A DNA stretch of 64,000 nt. Origin: Paludibacteraceae bacterium (lineage in GTDB: Bacteria; Bacteroidota; Bacteroidia; Bacteroidales; Paludibacteraceae). The stretch lies in NCBI GenBank assembly GCA_017447875.1, contig JAFSMP010000028.1:1-64000 (forward strand), written 5' to 3'. Of the stretch, positions 1 through 8,478 are shown piece by piece (positions within the stretch are counted from its first letter, which is position 1; the number at the start of each line of letters is the position of its first letter). The position numbers were made by a program, and so were the translations under genes. The notes beneath the pieces are model-generated. The model saw nothing but the letters and a program-made list of their open reading frames with translations, was not told the origin of the DNA and made no database searches.

Positions 1-579
1 TGACACATAATACATTGATACATAATACATTATAGCACATGTCTCGGCATCTGAAAAATATCGTTATGAGCGGTTTGAAGAATATCATCTCTTCCTACGT
101 TCCTTCGCCCGCTGTTTCCACTCCTCCCGCCCGAGGTGTGCACTATTTCCAACCCATTACTTCCGTTGAGTTCTTATGGGGCGCTATGGACAAACTCAAA
201 CTCGGTCGCAAACGCCGCAAACATATCATCGTCCGCCGTTATCCCCATCTGGGCAACCGCCTCCTCCAACTCTATACCTACCATTTTCCTACGCATTGGT
301 CCGAAGCCTGCGTAGCGAACTGCGAGCCGCCCGCCTGCAATCCGCATGGTTATCTTGCTCCGGTTCTAAACCGGCTTTGTCTGCTGCGCAGAGTGACAAC
401 GCAGAAATCACCCCGGATGACGTCACCTTCGAACCCATAGACGTTTGTTCCTTACCGGCGCATACGATACGCCGTCCTTCATTGCATCATTTGCATCATT
501 ACATCATTCCGTCATTATATCTGTCCCCGTCCCGTATCGACCCTCCGGACATTACTCCATTTGTCCCACCGGACAGCAC
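1..579. other. No recognisable gene; 5' window edge
   Basis: Several overlapping open frames exist on the plus strand (for example 39-440 and 176-613), but none resembles a family I know. They are rich in Pro, His, Arg and Ser as expected of chance frames in pyrimidine-rich DNA, and the longest runs into the terminator at 580-611. The first 33 bases hold two copies of a 15-nt unit, ACATAATACATTGAT-like. I see no promoter or RNA gene. It may be a decayed gene remnant. Confidence 0.4.
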
Positions 580-611
580 AAAAAAACAGCCCGCATTGCT
601 GCGAGCTGTTT
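580..611 (-). terminator. Rho-independent terminator of the 633-2291 gene
   Basis: Read on the minus strand, the stem AACAGC-CGCA / TGCG-GCTGTT is followed by a run of seven T. It lies about 20 nt past the stop codon at 633, so it ends the two-gene secreted-protein unit. Confidence 0.8.
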
Positions 612-632
612 AGAAACATTTGTCCGTTCGGA

Positions 633-2291
633 TTAACGAATAGCCTGACCCATTACGTTGTACTTAACACCGTTCTTCTCGATGATCAACATACCGTTGG
701 TGATCGTCTTCACAGCCTTACCCTCAACAGCGGTATTGGAGATAGCGGTTGAAATATGCTTCTCAGCGGAGATGAAGTAGAGCTGAGCTGCGTTATTGTA
801 AATCACAACAACAGCCTTTACATCGTAAGCTTTGTTTGCAGTAAAACTATAGGCGAACTTGTAGTTATTGCGGAGGACGATAGATTCTTCGCCAATCGTT
901 ACAGTGGCATTCACCTGCTCTGCCGTAGTAAACTCTGTAGCCTCAGCAAAAGTCACATTCTTGAATACATAAACGCCATTTACATCAGCCGTCGTAGCAA
1001 TCGTCTCTTTCTCGTCATATACAGGAGTCTCTCCAGCAACAACGGTCCAGTCAGCAGGCGCATTGGTAGGCACGAACTCAGGAGTGCTCTTGTACAAAGT
1101 AGAAGCACCTTTGATACCGGAAACCTTATCGCCAATAGCCAAACCATTCGATTTCAGATAAACCTGCGTCATGCCTGTTTCGTCTTTAACGAATACGTTG
1201 CTGCCGTTAACGAACATTACAGTCACCTCGTTAAGCACGCCCTCTGCAGTAGCCTCATTGGCTTGTACTTGTGCGCAAGTATAGACATGCTCCTCAGGAA
1301 CGAAGGTAACATAATACATAACGATAGCGGAAGAACCGGTAATGGTAACGTCGCCTGCAGGAACTTCGATTTTACCCGAAACCACATTGAGTTGAGCGTC
1401 GTAAGGAGCCTCACCATTATTCTCGCGAGAGGTCCAGTACTCGGTCTGCTCACCGTTGACAACGAGGTAACGTTTTACAGCCGTTGCGCTTGCGGACGAA
1501 CCGGTATCGGAGAACTTAACTACGATTGTTCCGGCAACATCCGCCTTGAAATGAAGCGTACCAGCCTGGCAGTATTGGTTTTTGCGGATAGGATACTCAC
1601 CTTTGAAAGCGATAGCAGCTTTATTGAATTCTTCGCCAATAGTCATGAAGTCCTCTGAATAGTCAGCATAGATCACTTCGTCATTCTTGCTCGGCGTTGA
1701 TTCGTCAGTCAGTTTGATACCATCGTTGCCATAGAGTGCATTTGCGGTATTGGCAGTGATCTTGGAGAAATCCCAAGTGGTGGAATCACTTACAGCCTGA
1801 AGCTCCGTCGGAGTCGGCTCAACAGGGGTTTCGCCAGCGGTCTCATAAGTAGCGCTCCACATCAAGAAACGCTTAGCAATAGAGGTTGTAAAGGTAAAGG
1901 TTGCACCTGCATCAGCACCGGTAATGACAAAGGCAAACTTGTAAGCACTCTCGTCAGCAACCGTAAATGCTTTTTCGGAACCTGTAAAATTCTCTTCAGC
2001 CGCAAGACTGATAGAAGCAGGAGTAATGGTCACGCCTTCAGGAGCAGTAATGTTCAGGGACAGACTTGATACACCTTTCCATGCAGCAGCGTAAACTGTA
2101 AGAGAGGTAGCGCCTGCCCCAACAGTAACGGACATGTCACCACCTTTGGAGCTTGTGCCGATTTTCACAGCCGGTTTACCATTGACTGTAAAATCGTCAT
2201 AGCCGTTGGTACCAGCTGCCATAATTGCATCAGCAGCCATCATGCTACCTGCGAAGAGCACAGCAGCGAAAAGAGAAAAGATTTTTTTCAT
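633..2291 (-). CDS. Secreted multi-domain protein with short conserved C-terminal tail
   Basis: 552 aa. The first ~20 residues (MKKIFSLFAAVLFAGSMMA) form a Sec signal peptide. The body is a series of Thr/Ala/Val-rich beta-type domains. Residues ~335-425 look like an OB-fold-like module (KDETGMTQVYLKSNG, then GDKVSG), common in Bacteroidales surface proteins. The last ~28 residues (KTITNGMLIIEKNGVKYNV, then MGQAIR) match a tail also present at the ends of the 2334-3389 and 59693-62350 proteins. By inference this is a surface-sorting or anchoring tail. No catalytic motif is visible. It lies 42 nt behind the upstream gene with no promoter between, so the two are probably co-transcribed. Function unknown. 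Confidence 0.75.
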   Translation of the reverse strand: MKKIFSLFAAVLFAGSMMAADAIMAAGTNGYDDFTVNGKPAVKIGTSSKGGDMSVTVGAGATSLTVYAAAWKGVSSLSLNITAPEGVTITPASISLAAEENFTGSEKAFTVADESAYKFAFVITGADAGATFTFTTSIAKRFLMWSATYETAGETPVEPTPTELQAVSDSTTWDFSKITANTANALYGNDGIKLTDESTPSKNDEVIYADYSEDFMTIGEEFNKAAIAFKGEYPIRKNQYCQAGTLHFKADVAGTIVVKFSDTGSSASATAVKRYLVVNGEQTEYWTSRENNGEAPYDAQLNVVSGKIEVPAGDVTITGSSAIVMYYVTFVPEEHVYTCAQVQANEATAEGVLNEVTVMFVNGSNVFVKDETGMTQVYLKSNGLAIGDKVSGIKGASTLYKSTPEFVPTNAPADWTVVAGETPVYDEKETIATTADVNGVYVFKNVTFAEATEFTTAEQVNATVTIGEESIVLRNNYKFAYSFTANKAYDVKAVVVIYNNAAQLYFISAEKHISTAISNTAVEGKAVKTITNGMLIIEKNGVKYNVMGQAIR

Positions 2292-2333
2292 AAAATGAAT
2301 GATTTTAAGTTAAAAATTGTTGAGTTTTATTGG

Positions 2334-3389
2334 TTAACGCACTTGTGCGCCATTGACATGATAAATCTTGTCGCCCTTGATGATGGTCAGTTGACCGTTC
2401 TTCATCACTTTCGTAGCCTTCGCCGGAGCTTCCGTCTTCTCTACACCTTCCGTTATCTCATCATCCAGGATGATATCTGCATAGTCATTATCGTAGTCGT
2501 ATGCATATACCTCGGAAGTGCAAGTGAACATATAGGTTTTGCCATTCTCACCCTTGAACTGACCGGAGAAGGTATAAGCCAAACCGTCGAAAGTGATGTT
2601 CACCCATGCGGTCATATCCTCTTCATCCATCTCCACCGAGTCCTTTGCGGATTTCCAATAGCCGGCATAGTACAACTCATACTCACCGGCAAGAGTCGTC
2701 TTGCTCTCCGCCGGAATGGAGAAATACACCTCCGGATAAACGAGGGTCTTGGAAGACTCGTTATAGTTCTTATACAGGTCAATATCCCAGTATCCGTCAC
2801 CTTCCTCCTCATAGTAGTACGCATCCGCATATACCAGACCGGCGATGTTAATCGTATCGCCCGCATACGGATCCGGAACATCTTCTCCGATCTTACCCGT
2901 AGCTCCTACCGCCAAGTGATACACCACAATCTCATGATCATACGTACTGAGATTCTGCTGCGCATAGGTCTTATATCCCGTACCTTCCGCATTGAGACCC
3001 AAGAAACGGTCCGCATTACTCGGATTGGACAACAGCAAGGTACCCTCCGAGAAATCAGCATCCCATACAGTTCCGGTCGCCTTTAAAGACAGATTACCTT
3101 TGCTCTCGTTCGCCAGATAGGTACCGGCAGCACTCTTGAGTAACCATCCGTCACCGGACTTCTCCACCGTCCATACATACGACTCCGTACCCGCCAGATT
3201 CGTTTGTGCAAAAGTAGTCAGCGGCAGCAACTTACTATTGTCGATCTTACCGTCGATGACATGATCGGACTGAAAGAACACGTACTTGTCACCACTCACA
3301 AACGATGTCACCGCCGACACCCCATAGGTATCCGCCAGCACCGCTGTTGTAAACAAGATTGCAGTTAAAAAAGAGAAAATTTTCTTCAT
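2334..3389 (-). CDS. Secreted protein with the same C-terminal tail
   Basis: 351 aa from the ATG at 3389; a TTG two codons upstream is less likely. An N-terminal signal peptide (MKKIFSFLTAILFTTAVLA) precedes a beta-rich body with many Tyr, Asp and Glu. Residues ~170-310 read like a repeated lipocalin-like sandwich with acidic loops. The C-terminus (TKVMKNGQLTIIKGDKIYHV, then NGAQVR) has the N-G-x-L-x-I spacing seen in its downstream partner. It is the first gene after the promoter at 3415-3445. Function unknown; probably exported to the cell surface. Confidence 0.75.
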   Translation of the reverse strand: MKKIFSFLTAILFTTAVLADTYGVSAVTSFVSGDKYVFFQSDHVIDGKIDNSKLLPLTTFAQTNLAGTESYVWTVEKSGDGWLLKSAAGTYLANESKGNLSLKATGTVWDADFSEGTLLLSNPSNADRFLGLNAEGTGYKTYAQQNLSTYDHEIVVYHLAVGATGKIGEDVPDPYAGDTINIAGLVYADAYYYEEEGDGYWDIDLYKNYNESSKTLVYPEVYFSIPAESKTTLAGEYELYYAGYWKSAKDSVEMDEEDMTAWVNITFDGLAYTFSGQFKGENGKTYMFTCTSEVYAYDYDNDYADIILDDEITEGVEKTEAPAKATKVMKNGQLTIIKGDKIYHVNGAQVR

Positions 3390-3414
3390 GAACAAACTAA
3401 TTTAAAATCGACTG

Positions 3415-3445
3415 CAAAGTTACAACTATTTTTTGACATGTGCAA
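3415..3445 (-). promoter_or_regulatory. Bacteroidetes-type promoter
   Basis: On the minus strand a TTG (-33) is followed by 20 nt and TAACTTTG (-7). It lies just upstream of the ATG at 3389 and drives the two secreted proteins. The match to the RpoD-type TTTG/TAnnTTTG consensus is direct. Confidence 0.7.
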
Positions 3446-3463
3446 GTTTTTTTGAAAAAAAAT

Positions 3464-4449
3464 TTACTTCTTATGTGCCACCACGAATAATTGAACAGAA
3501 TTAAAGAGATTTTGCCAAATGATATAGGCTGCCGCTCCGAGAGGTGCCATCGGATGAAGGTAGGTTTGCGCCATCCAGACACCCAACGACGTGTTCTTCT
3601 GCCCGAACGCCTGACCGGCGGTGATAGAACTGACTCCCGCCATCGTCTTAGGCGCTGCCGCGGGATTGATGAGCACGTCCTGGTAGTCCCGTCCTTTGGA
3701 CGGAGCCGGCAAGTAATACCCGATCAGTTTGCCCAGACCGAACTGAATCAGACACGCGAAGAAAGAGCAAACCAATAAAATGATTATATTTGAAATTTGA
3801 AATTTGAAATTGTTGTCTCCGTCACTACGGCCGTAAGCACGATGATCGACCCTACCCAGAGATAGAAAGGAATCTGCGCCATCGTGGTCGAAAGTACAAA
3901 CTCCTTCTTCATGCGCCGTTTGTACCCCACCCGCAAGAGCCATGCGGCAAAGAAGGGGCCCAACAGAAGAGGCGCGATATGTCTGAGTATCAGCAGAAAC
4001 GCAGGCCAGAAAGCTTTCTCTGCCAAGGGATTGACCAGAGGAAAGAAAGCAGGCACGATGATCGAGATGGCAAAATTACTGAGTAAGGTGAAGGTTGTCA
4101 GATTCTGTATCGACCCGCCCATCTTACCGGCGATGATCGGTGCAGCCGTAGCCGTAGGCATGATGAAACACAGCATCAGACCCTGCGCCAAGACGCGGTT
4201 GCCGGTCAGCATATATACGCCAACATACGAACCCACACTCAAGATGATCTGCGCCGCCAGCACCACCCAATGCCATTTATGCAGCCGTAGGTCCAGCGGA
4301 TTGACCTTGCAGAACGTGAAAAAGAGCATGAAGAAGATCAACCACGGCAGGATCGGACTAAGCGGCAATAACCATCGATACCCGAATGCCCCGATCAACA
4401 TCGAGAGCCATAATGCATTGCTGTCGAAATATTGCTTCAATTTCCCCAT
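3464..4449 (-). pseudogene. Bile acid:Na+ symporter (SBF) family transporter, frameshifted at a 7-nt repeat
   Basis: The first frame (4449 to ~3800) encodes about 215 residues of an SBF/BASS-type carrier: many membrane helices and the Gly/Ala/Pro-rich segment MPTATAAPIIAGKMGG. It then ends in repeat-derived residues (ISNFKFQI) at a stop at 3784. A second frame, shifted by two bases, carries the rest of the fold (NIIILLVCSFFACLIQFGLG, then a C-terminal helix) to 3464. The shift falls in three tandem ATTTGAA units at 3788-3811. One more 7-nt unit, or two fewer, would give one ~329-residue protein, the usual SBF length. It could therefore be phase-variable rather than dead. The start overlaps the end of dus by 13 nt. 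Substrate unknown. Confidence 0.8.
3788..3811. repeat. 7-nt tandem array ATTTGAA x3 plus partial, inside the transporter gene
   Basis: Three perfect ATTTGAA units and the start of a fourth. The unit is not a multiple of three, so copy number sets the reading frame of the SBF transporter. Confidence 0.9.
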
Positions 4450-5429
4450 TTTGCCACGATTTCATCCATGATTTTGAACACTTCTTCAACCGTCTCGGCA
4501 CGCAGCAAAGCGATACGCGTCTGCTTGAAGTCAAACAGGCCCTTAAACACCGGTGATGCCGCAAAATGACGTCTCGAATGCACGATACCTTTCCGCTCGT
4601 CATTACCGCACCATTGGATCGAAGCCAATACATGCTCTTTGAGGATGGCTACTTTGTCGGCCATCGTTTGCGGTATCCCGGTATTCCGGTATCCCGGTAT
4701 CCCAAGACCGGCTTTTATCTCAGAAAAGATCCATGGAGCACCGAAGGTAGCTCTGCCGACCATGATCGCATCGACGCCGTAGTGCTCAAAGCACTCGCGT
4801 GCCCGCTCGGGTGTACGCACGTCCCCGTTACCGATAATAGGTATACGCATACGCGGGTTATTCTTCACTTCTCCGATCAGCGTCCAGTCCGCATCCCCTC
4901 TATACATCTGAGAGCGCGTACGTCCGTGAATCGCCAGTTCCTGTATCCCGCAGTCCTGCAGTCGTTCCGCCAGGTCCACGATAAACGGCGTACCGTTCTC
5001 CAGATACAGACTGTTCTCGTCCCATCCCAGACGTGTCTTAGCCGTCACCGGCGTATGCACTGCGTTCACCACCGCCCTGGTGATATCCAGCATCTTCGGT
5101 ACGTCCCGCAGCAGTCCGGCACCGGCACCTTTACCGGCTACTTTCTTCACCGGACACCCGAAATTTATGTCGATGAAATTGGGCTTTGCTGCCTCTACGA
5201 TCCTTGCAGCATCCGCCATCGACTCCGGGTCCCGACCGTATATCTGTATCGCTACCGGTCGCTCCTCATCGTGAATCGTCAGTTTACGCGTCGTAGATGC
5301 GATATCGCGCACCAAGGCGTCCGCATTCACGAATTCCGTATAGACCCGATCCGCCCCGAAACGTTTACACAGCATTCGGAACGCCGGATCCGTGACATCT
5401 TCCATCGGTGCTAAATAAAGCGGCTTCAT
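4437..5429 (-). CDS. dus: tRNA-dihydrouridine synthase
   Basis: 330 aa. FMN-dependent reduction of uridine to dihydrouridine in the tRNA D-loop. The FMN-binding start LAPMEDVTDPAFR is at residues 6-18, the catalytic Cys92 lies in NFGCP, KTRLGWD follows, and IGNGDV is the phosphate-binding part of the TIM barrel. Length fits the family. Residues ~242-253 (GIPGYRNTGIPQ) are encoded by an 8-nt tandem array at 4671-4702 and look inserted into a loop before the helical domain. It overlaps pgpH by 4 nt upstream and the SBF gene by 13 nt downstream, within the gldD operon. The subtype (DusB-like or other) is uncertain. Confidence 0.92.
   Translation of the reverse strand: MKPLYLAPMEDVTDPAFRMLCKRFGADRVYTEFVNADALVRDIASTTRKLTIHDEERPVAIQIYGRDPESMADAARIVEAAKPNFIDINFGCPVKKVAGKGAGAGLLRDVPKMLDITRAVVNAVHTPVTAKTRLGWDENSLYLENGTPFIVDLAERLQDCGIQELAIHGRTRSQMYRGDADWTLIGEVKNNPRMRIPIIGNGDVRTPERARECFEHYGVDAIMVGRATFGAPWIFSEIKAGLGIPGYRNTGIPQTMADKVAILKEHVLASIQWCGNDERKGIVHSRRHFAASPVFKGLFDFKQTRIALLRAETVEEVFKIMDEIVAKWGN
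4671..4702. repeat. 8-nt tandem array CGGTATCC x4 within dus
   Basis: Units CGGTATCC, CGGTATTC, CGGTATCC, CGGTATCC. The 16-mer GATACCGGGATACCGG (complement 4686-4701) also occurs in the pta leader at 31469-31484. Confidence 0.9.
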
Positions 5430-7336
5430 TTATTGAGGGTCGGATAGGTGATACGATGATGGTTCATAACTACGAGACGGGCGGTGAACACACGGCGGAT
5501 ATCTTCGACATCCTTGAAGCTCAACGGGGTCTGGGCGAACTGACCGTCTGCGATCTGCGCATCGATCATCTTATTCACCGCATCGGCGATCGCCTCTTCG
5601 GTGAACGTACTCAGACTGCGTGACCGGGCTTCTACAGCATCCGCCATCATCAGGATCGCTCCTTCTTTGGTCGTCGGTTTGGGTCCCGGATATTGGAAAA
5701 GTGCCGATTCCACCGGCTCTTTCGGGTGGTTATTGCACCAGGTGTTATAGAAATACCGAACCAGGGAAGTACCGTGGTGAGTGGTGATAAAATTGATCAC
5801 CACTTCCGGCAGACGGTGACGTCGTGCGATCTTCTCTCCGTCGGTCACATGCGCGATCACCACCTTAGCCGCTTCCCTCGGATCCATCGACAATAAGGGA
5901 TTCTCTACACCTGTCTGGTTCTCCACAAAATAGAGCGGATTAGCCATCTTACCTATATCATGATAGAGCGCGCCCGTGCGCACCAGAAGGGCGTTGGCAC
6001 CGATCGTCTTAGCCGCTTCTGCCGCGAGGTTCGATACCTGCATCGAGTGCTGGAACGTACCCGGTGCCCGTTCGGCGAGCGTATGCAGCAGTTCGGAATT
6101 GATATCGGTCAGTTCGATGAGCGTGATCGACGAGATGAAACGGAACAGTTTCTCATAGACGAAGATCAGACCGTAACTACCGATAGTCAGTAACGCACAG
6201 ATAGCGAAATAGAGGTACATCCATCCGTCGATGGACGACCAGGTTCCGGTCTGGGCAAAGGTGATCGCCGTGTACGCGATACTCTGCGCCAGCAGTATCC
6301 ATGCTGCCGTCTGCGCCAGTTGTGCACGGCGGGTCATGTCACTCAAGGACGAGACAGCTACCATACCTACTACGATCTGGATGAAGAAGAACTCCACCGG
6401 TGCCGGCACCACGATGGAAACGATCAGGATCGTGGTGAAATGCAGGAACAACGCGGTGCGCGAATCAAAGAACACACGCGTGATAATCGGTATCCACGCG
6501 AAAGGTATAAGGTATATCGACAAGCCGAATCGCAGTGCCAGGCAAGCCAAGGCAATGACGATAAACATCTGCAGGCAGAAGAACAATACCGTAGAGGTGC
6601 TGCGCAGATAATGCGGACGGAAGACATACATATAGATCACCAGGAGTGTCAAGAACAACACCACCAGTATCGACTCACCCAAGACGGACAGCGTGCGCTG
6701 GGTGGTACCGATCGACTCATCGTCATACGCCCGACGCAGGGACTGCAGGATCTGGTAGTCTTTCTCAGAGACGATATCTCCGCGGTCGATGATCTTCTCC
6801 CCTTGCTGTACCAGTCCTTGTGTCGGCGAGAGGGACGCTAACAACCGTTCCCGGGCCTGCTCCGTCCATACCGTATCCCGCACCAGATTCATAGCGCAGT
6901 CATATCCGAAATGTTCGTAGGCGGTCTTAGGCGTATAGACTTCCGACAAAGGGTAAGTCTTAGACACCCGGTTCTGCATCACCGCGATGCGGGAAAAGCC
7001 GTTTTCATCGAGCCAATCCTTCTCTTGCAACGAGATCACCAGCACCTGCCGCTGCACCCCACGGATGTACTTATAGCAGGGCGTGAAGGTGGAGAGCAAT
7101 TGCTGCTGCTCTTTGATCAGTTGCTCCTCCGTCTTGTAGATCGGAAAATCAAAATCCGCCGTCAAGGTTGCATGCCCCCAAGGTTTGCCTACCTCAAAAT
7201 GATACCGGAAAGCATTATTATACTGGGGAAACAGCAAGACGATGACTACTGCCAACAGCACAAAAACACCCAGACGAAAAGCCGTTGGGGCATATTTGCC
7301 ATTTAAGATTTTAGATTTGAGATTGGAAATTTGCAT
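5426..7336 (-). CDS. pgpH: 7TM-HD domain phosphodiesterase (PgpH/YqfF family)
   Basis: 636 aa. An N-terminal membrane helix (~20-40) is followed by an extracellular 7TMR-HDED region to ~residue 200. About seven membrane helices follow, then a cytoplasmic HD domain with GALYHDIGKM, IAHVTDGEKIA and ITTHHGTSLVRYFY. These are the metal-binding histidines and aspartates of the HD fold. Known relatives hydrolyse cyclic di-AMP. The first ~12 residues (MQISNLKSKILNG) are encoded by a 7-nt array that also encodes the end of the upstream gene, so the native start may have been altered. It overlaps the fusion gene by 34 nt and dus by 4 nt. Confidence 0.88.
   Translation of the reverse strand: MQISNLKSKILNGKYAPTAFRLGVFVLLAVVIVLLFPQYNNAFRYHFEVGKPWGHATLTADFDFPIYKTEEQLIKEQQQLLSTFTPCYKYIRGVQRQVLVISLQEKDWLDENGFSRIAVMQNRVSKTYPLSEVYTPKTAYEHFGYDCAMNLVRDTVWTEQARERLLASLSPTQGLVQQGEKIIDRGDIVSEKDYQILQSLRRAYDDESIGTTQRTLSVLGESILVVLFLTLLVIYMYVFRPHYLRSTSTVLFFCLQMFIVIALACLALRFGLSIYLIPFAWIPIITRVFFDSRTALFLHFTTILIVSIVVPAPVEFFFIQIVVGMVAVSSLSDMTRRAQLAQTAAWILLAQSIAYTAITFAQTGTWSSIDGWMYLYFAICALLTIGSYGLIFVYEKLFRFISSITLIELTDINSELLHTLAERAPGTFQHSMQVSNLAAEAAKTIGANALLVRTGALYHDIGKMANPLYFVENQTGVENPLLSMDPREAAKVVIAHVTDGEKIARRHRLPEVVINFITTHHGTSLVRYFYNTWCNNHPKEPVESALFQYPGPKPTTKEGAILMMADAVEARSRSLSTFTEEAIADAVNKMIDAQIADGQFAQTPLSFKDVEDIRRVFTARLVVMNHHRITYPTLNK
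7299..7333. repeat. 7-nt tandem array x5 across the ggps-tadA stop and pgpH start
   Basis: Units CCATTTA, AGATTTT, AGATTTG, AGATTGG, AAATTTG. It is read in two frames: as the last residues of the fusion protein (FPISNLKS) and as the first residues of PgpH. Confidence 0.85.
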
Positions 7337-8478
7337 GATCGTTTCGCTTTAAAAAATTCTTGCATGATGGTTCGGCACTCGTCTTCCAGCACGCCTGCTG
7401 TCACCGTTGCCTTGGGATGGAACACCCGCGGAGCATAGGTGCTATAACCGCGTTTGGGATCCGGAGCACCGTACACGATCCGTTTGATCTGCGCCCATCC
7501 GATGGCACCCGCACACATTGGACAGGGTTCAACCGTCACATAGAGCGTCGCATCAGGGATATACTTACCGCCTACCGTCTGCGTAGCAGCCGTGATGGCT
7601 TGCATCTCCGCGTGTGCCGTGACGTCCGCCAGCGTCTCCGTTAAGTTATGCCCGCGACCGATGATCTGATTCTCCGACACGATGACGCACCCGATAGGGA
7701 TCTCATTTGCGGCGAGCGCTTTCTCTGCTTCCGCCAGCGCGAGGCGCATATATTTCTCATCATTCTGAGTATTCGGAGTACTCGGAATATTCTGAGTTTT
7801 CTGACAAAATCGCTCGATTTCATCGGGATTTTGTTCGAAGTGATTACCGATCACGACGATGTCCGCTCCGGCTTTATAAGCTGCATTCATCGCTTCCGGT
7901 GTACGGATTCCTCCGCCTACGATCAGCGTCACCGTTGTGTTCGCCCGTACCGCCGCGATTATATCCGTTGAAACCGGCGTTTTTGCCCCACTTCCGGCTT
8001 CCAGATAGATCGCCGTCTTACCCATCAGTTCCGCTGCGATACAGGTGTCTATGATCGTTGGAAGGTCAGAAGGGTCAAGCGGTTTGGTGCCCGTCACCTT
8101 CATCGTGGAGGTCTCTACCCCTCCGTCAATGAGAATATAGGCCGTTGGAATCGTATTTATTGACGCCGCATGTATGCGCCGTGCGGACTTGATCTGCTGC
8201 CCGACCAGGTACTCCGGATTGGTGCCGGAAAGTAGCGAGAGATACAGTATCCCGTCAGCCTCAGTCGTAAACTGGTCGGCGTTGCCCGGAAAAAGAATAA
8301 TGGGGATTTGTAATTTGTGATTTGTAATTTGTAATTTGAGATTTCTCACAAACTCCGTCGTATCCCCACCGGTGGAACCGCCCACGAAGAGATAGTCCGG
8401 GTGCGCCTCAGCCGTAAAATGCAGCGCCTCCGGATTCGCCTTCTCAGGATCCAATAATATCGCTAGTTTCTTTTCCAT
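7303..8478 (-). CDS. Fusion: geranylgeranylglyceryl phosphate synthase + tRNA adenosine deaminase TadA
   Basis: 391 aa, two enzymes in one frame. Residues 1-~225 form a GGGPS (PcrB-type) TIM barrel (LLDPEK, FVGGSTGG, IYLEAGSGAKTPV, IVGGGIRTPE, VVIGNHFEQNPDE), which joins a polyprenyl diphosphate to glycerol-1-phosphate. Residues 244-380 are TadA: zinc ligand and catalytic H289-A-E291 and PCPMC at 318-322, which make inosine-34 in tRNA-Arg. The linker at 229-240 (NIPSTPNTQND) is exactly the product of four 9-nt repeat units, and Met244 is the expected native TadA start. A second array, six 7-nt units, encodes residues ~45-58 (NLKLQITNHKLQI) inside the barrel. It overlaps gldD by 16 nt. Confidence 0.9.
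   Translation of the reverse strand: MEKKLAILLDPEKANPEALHFTAEAHPDYLFVGGSTGGDTTEFVRNLKLQITNHKLQIPIILFPGNADQFTTEADGILYLSLLSGTNPEYLVGQQIKSARRIHAASINTIPTAYILIDGGVETSTMKVTGTKPLDPSDLPTIIDTCIAAELMGKTAIYLEAGSGAKTPVSTDIIAAVRANTTVTLIVGGGIRTPEAMNAAYKAGADIVVIGNHFEQNPDEIERFCQKTQNIPSTPNTQNDEKYMRLALAEAEKALAANEIPIGCVIVSENQIIGRGHNLTETLADVTAHAEMQAITAATQTVGGKYIPDATLYVTVEPCPMCAGAIGWAQIKRIVYGAPDPKRGYSTYAPRVFHPKATVTAGVLEDECRTIMQEFFKAKRSCKFPISNLKS
7759..7794. repeat. 9-nt tandem array x4 forming the GGGPS-TadA linker
   Basis: On the coding strand the units are CAGAATATT, CCGAGTACT, CCGAATACT, CAGAATGAT, encoding QNI-PST-PNT-QND. The 16-mer at 7771-7786 recurs exactly at 63516-63531 in the glycosyltransferase gene. 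Confidence 0.9.
8305..8346. repeat. 7-nt tandem array x6 within the GGGPS domain
   Basis: Units GATTTGT, AATTTGT, GATTTGT, AATTTGT, AATTTGA, GATTTCT. Six units give 42 nt, a multiple of three, so the frame is kept and 14 residues are added. Confidence 0.9.

Noticed and set aside
39..613. Overlapping plus-strand frames at the window start
   Set aside because: No family resemblance, odd composition, and overlap with a terminator; kept only as an unassigned region.
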